Assembly (NCBI GenBank): GCA_937865685.1
Contig: CALMGU010000014.1
Coordinates: forward strand, 1 to 50,979
Reading direction: 5' to 3'
From: an uncultured Alphaproteobacteria bacterium
Lineage (GTDB): Bacteria > Pseudomonadota > Alphaproteobacteria > Micropepsales > Micropepsaceae
DNA: 50,979 bases
Shown: piece by piece, positions 46,752-50,979 of the stretch
Layout of the letters: each line of letters starts with the position of its first letter
Numbering within the stretch: the stretch's first letter is position 1
Position numbers and translations under genes: made by a program
The notes under the pieces: model-generated
Told to the model about the DNA's origin: nothing
What the model saw: only the letters and a program-made list of their open reading frames with translations
Databases searched by the model: none

Positions 46752-48244
46752 AACGCGCCTTTGCCGGTCGCCACGATCCAGGCGGTCTGGATCAGGATGA
46801 CGATGTCATACCAGAACGACCAGTTGAGAATGTACCATTCGTCCAGGAACACGCGACGTTCATAGCTGGTGTCGCTGCGGCCGCTGACCTGCCAGAGGCC
46901 GGTCATGCCTGGGCGGGTGCGAACATAGAGCTGGGTCGCGGGACCGTAATAATCGTCCAATTCCTGCTGCACCACGGGACGAGGCCCGACCAGGCTCATA
47001 TGTCCCATCAGGACATTCCAGAGCTGAGGCAATTCGTCGAGGCTGGTGCGGCGCAGCCATTTTCCGATGTTTGTAATGCGCGGATCGTCGCGCAGTTTGA
47101 AAGTGCGGCGATACTCCTCGTACAGATCGGGATTTTCGTCTCGCCAGCGTTTCAGCCGCGCGTCCGCGTCCGTCACCATGGTGCGGAATTTCAGGCAATC
47201 AAACGGCGCGCCATCGCGGCCCACCCGCCGATGGGCGTACGTCACCTTGCCTGGATCCGCGCGCTTGATGGCGATGGCGATGATCAGGAAGAGTGGGGAC
47301 AGGACCACCAGCAGGAATGTGGAAAACACGATATCGAACAGGCGCTTGACGATACGGGACGGAAGCCGCTGAACATTGCTGCGGACTTGCAGCATGAGAA
47401 TATCGCGGCCGAAGAAATAATTGGTGGTGACGCCAGCCAGCGGCAGCCGGTTGATGGACGGTATGATGGCGACGGGAATATTCACTTCCAAAAGACGCTG
47501 AACCACTTCCGCGAAGTGCGCCGATTGCATGTCTTCGGCGGCCACGATCGCTTCCTTGCAGCCGGCACTGCCGATGATCTGGGCGATACGCGCCGGATCG
47601 GAGGAGTGAATGGGCCGGATCGCCGCCATGCTTTGCGGCGCCCTGGTGTCAGGATCCTCGATCACCAGCCAGCGGACATCGAAGCCCAGCGACAGCGACT
47701 GTTTCAGCGCGGTGCAGATCTCGGCGGTGCGCTGGTTGATGCCGATCATCGCGGTGGGAATCTGCCAGATGTCCAACCGCGTCATCAGCATGCGCGCGCC
47801 CTGACGCAGGATCGGAAGGCAGATGAGCAGAAACAACCAGCTCAGCAGGATCGGGGTCGGGGAATAAAGGCCGCGGCCCAGCGCACACATCAGTAGATCG
47901 GGAATCGTTGCGATCAGGAGCGCGATGGTGGTGCCCTTGGCGCCATCGAAAAAAAGCTGGCGGCGGCTGTAATCGCCCGAAATATAGCGGACCAGGACAA
48001 AGGCGGCGCCCAGAAGCGCGAAGACGTTCAGGGGTGTCGTGGGGGCGTGCGGGGTGCGCCCGACGAAAAGGACAATGGTGGGAACATTGGCCCCGGCACG
48101 AAACAACAGATCGGCAAAGAGGAAGCAAAGTCCGTCGGCGAATGCCAGACCCAGAATGCTCAACCAGTAGCGGACATGGCGGGCGCGAGCGGAACGGCGC
48201 GACTCGTCGAGAAGATCGGTGGTCCAGATTGTCGTCGTCATCAT
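46748..48244 (-). CDS. Polyprenyl glycosylphosphotransferase (WbaP/WcaJ type)
   Basis: 498 residues from MMTTTIWTTDLLDESRR (an upstream ATG at 48292 is possible but less likely). Four N-terminal membrane helices (about 30-155), a nucleotide-sugar-binding-like soluble domain with SAGCKEAIVAAEDMQ, another membrane segment at about 300-325, then the catalytic sugar-transferase domain: KRLFDIVFS, FDCLKFRTMV, LRRTSLDELPQLWNVLMGHMSLVGPRPVV and RPGMTGLWQVSGRSD. It would start a lipid-linked surface polysaccharide by moving a hexose-1-phosphate to undecaprenyl phosphate. The sugar is unknown. Confidence 0.92.
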   Translation of the reverse strand: MMTTTIWTTDLLDESRRSARARHVRYWLSILGLAFADGLCFLFADLLFRAGANVPTIVLFVGRTPHAPTTPLNVFALLGAAFVLVRYISGDYSRRQLFFDGAKGTTIALLIATIPDLLMCALGRGLYSPTPILLSWLFLLICLPILRQGARMLMTRLDIWQIPTAMIGINQRTAEICTALKQSLSLGFDVRWLVIEDPDTRAPQSMAAIRPIHSSDPARIAQIIGSAGCKEAIVAAEDMQSAHFAEVVQRLLEVNIPVAIIPSINRLPLAGVTTNYFFGRDILMLQVRSNVQRLPSRIVKRLFDIVFSTFLLVVLSPLFLIIAIAIKRADPGKVTYAHRRVGRDGAPFDCLKFRTMVTDADARLKRWRDENPDLYEEYRRTFKLRDDPRITNIGKWLRRTSLDELPQLWNVLMGHMSLVGPRPVVQQELDDYYGPATQLYVRTRPGMTGLWQVSGRSDTSYERRVFLDEWYILNWSFWYDIVILIQTAWIVATGKGAF

Positions 48245-48420
48245 GCCGCTTGCTGTTCTTTTTCGGCGACCGAGGCTTGAACTATAGGACAAAGCTGATT
48301 CCGGCGCCTCGGTCCATGTAAGGTCAATAAATCGTATACTGCGCGCAACTGCTTATCGGTCCGTTACTATGGTGCCCGAAGCGACTATAGAGGGCTGGAC
48401 TCCGGGCAAGCTATGACGAG

Positions 48421-49476
48421 ATGTTGACGGAATTATTCGATTTTTCCTTGCCGGACAGCCGCATAGCCCTTCGGCCAGCAGAACCTCGCGATTCAGCGAA
48501 GCTGCTTGTGGTCCATGAAAATGGCGAAATTACGCATCGGCATTTTCGCGATTTGCCGGACCTCCTGAAGCGTAGTGACATTTTGTCATTTAATGACACA
48601 AAGGTTCTTGCCGCGCGGCTGAATGCCTTGCGCCCTCCAAGGGTTGCAGGAGGACCGGCGGTTCCCGTGGAACTCACGCTCCATAAGCGGACGGGGACGG
48701 CAGAGTTCCGGGCCTTTGCACAGCCCGCCCGGCGATTACGGCCCGGAGACTTGCTCGCCTTCGGGCAGGGCCTGGACGCACGGGTGGAGGCGCGGCAGGC
48801 AGGGGAGGTGCTGTTGGCTTTCAACAGGTCCGGAGCGGTCCTGGATGGGGCCATAGCGGACATAGGGACCATGCCGCTGCCGCCCTATATCGCCAAGCTG
48901 CGCTCGCCCGATGACCGGGATTTCTCGGACTATCAGACGGTCTATGCGCGAGAAAGCGGCTCTGTTGCTGCGCCCACCGCCGGATTGCATTTCACTGCCG
49001 ACCTGCTGGACCGGCTGGCCGCCAAAGGGCTGGGACGGGTGGATCTGACTTTGCATGTCGGGGCCGGCACGTTTCTGCCCGTCAATGTGGAAGACACCGA
49101 TCAGCATGTGATGCATGCCGAATACGGGTCCGTGAGCGCGGATGCGGCATCGCGCCTGAACGCGGCGCGGGCCCGGGGCGGGCGCATTGTCGCCGTGGGG
49201 ACGACCTCGCTGCGTACCCTGGAGAGTGCCAGTACAGAGGATGGCCTGGTTCATCCGTTTGCGGACGATACTGCGATCTTCATTACCCCCGGCTACCGCT
49301 TCAAGGCGGTGGATGCGCTGATCACCAATTTCCATTTGCCGCGCTCGACCCTGTTCATGCTGGTCTGCGCCTTCATGGGGCTGGAGACGATGCGCCGCGC
49401 CTACGCGCAGGCGATCGAGAAGGAATACAACTTCTATTCCTATGGCGACGCCTGTCTGCTATTGCGGCCGCGATGA
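48421..49476 (+). CDS. queA: tRNA preQ1(34) S-adenosylmethionine ribosyltransferase-isomerase
   Basis: 351 residues; converts preQ1-tRNA to epoxyqueuosine-t[44 protein letters not shown] and TAGLHFT...VGAGTFLPV are QueA blocks. Followed by tgt with a 4-nt overlap. Within the family's normal length. The 176 bp upstream, divergent from the glycosylphosphotransferase, carries no gene. Confidence 0.96.
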   Translation: MLTELFDFSLPDSRIALRPAEPRDSAKLLVVHENGEITHRHFRDLPDLLKRSDILSFNDTKVLAARLNALRPPRVAGGPAVPVELTLHKRTGTAEFRAFAQPARRLRPGDLLAFGQGLDARVEARQAGEVLLAFNRSGAVLDGAIADIGTMPLPPYIAKLRSPDDRDFSDYQTVYARESGSVAAPTAGLHFTADLLDRLAAKGLGRVDLTLHVGAGTFLPVNVEDTDQHVMHAEYGSVSADAASRLNAARARGGRIVAVGTTSLRTLESASTEDGLVHPFADDTAIFITPGYRFKAVDALITNFHLPRSTLFMLVCAFMGLETMRRAYAQAIEKEYNFYSYGDACLLLRPR

Positions 49477-50615
49477 GCGATATTCGTTTCGAACTTTCCG
49501 CAACCGATGGCGCCGCCCGCACCGGTGTTCTGAGCACGCCGCGCGGCGAAATCCGCACGCCCGCTTTCATGCCGGTCGGCACGGCGGGAACGGTCAAAGC
49601 CATGTTGCCGCAAAGCGTGCGCGAAGCCGGCGCCGATATTCTTCTGGGCAACACCTATCATCTGATGTTGCGGCCGGGCGCGGAGCGTATCGCGCGGCTG
49701 GGCGGCCTGCACAAATTCATGGATTGGCAGCGGCCCATCCTCACGGACTCCGGTGGCTTTCAAGTGATGTCGCTGTCCCAACTGCGCAAGATCACGGAAG
49801 AGGGGGTGCGGTTTCAATCGCATATCGACGGTCATTCCGAATTTCTTTCTCCCGAACGCGCCATGGAAATTCAGCGATTGCTGGGCTCCGACATCCAGAT
49901 GGTGTTGGACGAATGTCCTGCCTTCGGGGCCACGGAAAGCGAAATCGAGAAATCGCTGGCCTTGTCCATGCGCTGGGCGAGGCGGTCCAAGATCGCGTTC
50001 GGCGAGCAGCCCGGCCGCACCTGTTTCGGCATCGTCCAGGGCGGAGTTTTCCCGCACTTGCGGATGCGCTCCGCCCTTGCACTGCAAGAAATCGGATTTG
50101 AGGGTTACGCCGTAGGAGGGCTCGCGGTGGGAGAGGGGCAGACCGCGATGTTCGATACGCTCGATGCGAGCATGCCCCATCTTCCGGCGGATCGTCCCCG
50201 TTATCTGATGGGGGTCGGTAAGCCGGATGACATTGTCGGCGCGGTGCTGCGGGGCATCGACATGTTCGATTGTGTCTTGCCCACTCGCTCCGGCCGCAAC
50301 GGCCAGGCGTTCACATGGAGCGGGCCCCTGAACCTCAAAAATGCCCGCCACGCGGAAGACCAATCGCCTCTGGACCCGGATTGCCGCTGCCCCGCATGCC
50401 GCCAATTCAGCCGCGCCTATCTGCATCACGTGGTCAAATCCGGCGAGATCATCGCGGCCATGTTGCTGACCTGGCACAATCTGACCTTCTACCAGGATCT
50501 CATGGCCAGGCTGCGGGCAGCCATATCGGAAGGACGAGCAGGGGATTTCGCCGCCATATTCCGGGATGGGTATTCTGGCGATAATGCGGCGAAATATGCT
50601 GATTCGCCGGCCTAA
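49473..50615 (+). CDS. tgt: tRNA-guanine(34) transglycosylase
   Basis: 380 residues; exchanges guanine-34 for preQ1. Catalytic Asp in [29 protein letters not shown], and [17 protein letters not shown] with the nucleophilic Asp. Zinc ligands C-x-C-x2-C ([19 protein letters not shown]) and the later His are all present. ATG overlaps the queA stop. Together with queA it gives most of the queuosine end-pathway. Confidence 0.97.
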   Translation: MSDIRFELSATDGAARTGVLSTPRGEIRTPAFMPVGTAGTVKAMLPQSVREAGADILLGNTYHLMLRPGAERIARLGGLHKFMDWQRPILTDSGGFQVMSLSQLRKITEEGVRFQSHIDGHSEFLSPERAMEIQRLLGSDIQMVLDECPAFGATESEIEKSLALSMRWARRSKIAFGEQPGRTCFGIVQGGVFPHLRMRSALALQEIGFEGYAVGGLAVGEGQTAMFDTLDASMPHLPADRPRYLMGVGKPDDIVGAVLRGIDMFDCVLPTRSGRNGQAFTWSGPLNLKNARHAEDQSPLDPDCRCPACRQFSRAYLHHVVKSGEIIAAMLLTWHNLTFYQDLMARLRAAISEGRAGDFAAIFRDGYSGDNAAKYADSPA

Positions 50616-50621
50616 TTGCGA

Positions 50622-50650
50622 TTGACCCGCCCGGCCCCCATCCCTATGGT
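50622..50650 (+). promoter_or_regulatory. Predicted sigma70 promoter of tRNA-Lys
   Basis: TTGACC (50622-50627) and TATGGT (50645-50650) with the optimal 17-bp spacer, 14 bp before the mature tRNA 5' end. The spacer is very C-rich. Confidence 0.72.
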
Positions 50651-50664
50651 CCGCCGCCTTGGTA

Positions 50665-50739
50665 GGGCCCGTAGCTCAGCGGTAGAGCATCTGACTTTTA
50701 ATCAGAGGGTCGATGGTTCGATCCCATCCGGGCTCACCA
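50665..50739 (+). tRNA. tRNA-Lys (anticodon TTT), CCA encoded
   Basis: Acceptor GGGCCCG (50665-50671) pairs with CGGGCTC (50729-50735, one G-U). D arm GCTC...GAGC, anticodon stem TCTGA/TCAGA around the loop CTTTTAA with anticodon TTT, and T loop GGTTCGATCCC are all clear. The 3' ACCA (50736-50739) is encoded. It sits just before a nonulosonate-synthase gene, possibly at the edge of a polysaccharide locus. Confidence 0.97.
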
Positions 50740-50814
50740 TGTCGTTTACCGACATTTTGATATTAATGTCGTGAGGCAAATCAAACGGCCCATTCAGATG
50801 CAGGAGCGCCGCGG

Positions 50815-50979
50815 TTGCTGAAGCATTTCTCTATTGACGGTCGTCCTATTGGCCCCGGTTTTCCATGCTTCATCATCGCAGAGGCGGGCGTAAATCATAA
50901 TGGCGATGTTGGCAGAGCGCTGGAGCTGATCGACGTTGCGGCCGCCGCAGGTGCAGACGCGGTCAAATTTCAGACTTTT
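50815..50979 (+). CDS. N-acetylneuraminate/pseudaminate synthase family (NeuB/PseI-like), 5' end only
   Basis: The first 55 codons, running off the window. From a TTG at 50815 (CAGGAG 8 nt upstream): LKHFSIDGRPIGPGFPCFIIAEAGVNHNGD, then LELIDVAAAAGADAVKFQT, which is the unmistakable start of the NeuB TIM-barrel domain (EAGxNHxG; AKxxGADAVKFQ). These enzymes condense phosphoenolpyruvate with an N-acetyl-hexosamine to make sialic-acid-like sugars. Which sugar cannot be read. An ATG at 50798 is out of frame. An inverted repeat CGACATT...AATGTCG (50750-50771) lies in the gap after the tRNA. Confidence 0.88.
   Translation, partial: MLKHFSIDGRPIGPGFPCFIIAEAGVNHNGDVGRALELIDVAAAAGADAVKFQTF

Overview
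The window is about 51 kb of GC-rich bacterial DNA with densely packed, mostly housekeeping genes. Gene content and order point to an alphaproteobacterium. The signs are an ssb gene divergent from uvrA with a GAAC-N7-GAAC LexA box between them, an ssb/gyrA/coaD/ppiB/queA/tgt block, a tatABC-serS-surE-nlpD-yajC-secD block, an hdaA-type DnaA-related gene, and divergent lptFG-D versus pepA-holC. The exact order cannot be fixed from sequence alone; the Rhizomicrobium/Micropepsaceae neighbourhood is only a guess.

Layout. 1-880: a D-aminoacylase-like fragment butts against the first codons of a secreted protein on the opposite strand, an abrupt breakpoint near 712. 880-5541 (minus): lptF-lptG-lptD for LPS transport. 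5644-8456 (plus): pepA, holC and a membrane-anchored TPR protein. 8471-11485 (minus): a stand-alone lpxD and an ABC-F ATPase. 11605-13270 (plus): ndk, an SDR and a small GIY-YIG-like gene, with a strong terminator whose 3' arm carries the SDR ribosome-binding site. 13267-14915 (minus): purM-purN. 15006-17585: a DUF1800/DUF1501 pair. 17659-23707: DUF2066, a CDP-alcohol phosphatidyltransferase, hdaA, ppk and ppx, apparently one operon. 24041-25557: tatABC. 25567-26613 (minus): an orphan histidine kinase. 26838-29665: serS, surE and an NlpD-like degenerate LytM lipoprotein. 29733-30605 (minus): a DUF815 ATPase. 30697-34272: yajC-secD (no secF), a PuuD-type membrane protein and a divergent squalene/phytoene-synthase-fold protein. 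34267-36042 (minus): trmFO and a short HPF. 36275-37398: two membrane proteins of unknown function. 37402-40278 (minus): uvrA. 40559-45474: ssb, a lipoprotein trypsin-like protease, gyrA, coaD and a cyclophilin. 45624-48244: two surface-sugar genes (WbpE-like aminotransferase and polyprenyl glycosylphosphotransferase) lying between the cyclophilin gene and queA. 48421-50615: queA-tgt. Then tRNA-Lys(TTT) and the start of a NeuB/PseI-like synthase running off the window.

The most notable features are regulatory or architectural rather than a new multi-gene system: two start codons placed directly after rho-independent terminators, an attenuator-like leader before the WbpE-like gene, two copies of an intergenic stem-loop repeat each placed right after a TAG stop, missing secF and pcm at their usual places, and sugar genes on both sides of queA-tgt-tRNA-Lys. 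I found no CRISPR array, prophage or insertion sequence. All functional calls come from reading the translations and motifs by eye; no database search was run.
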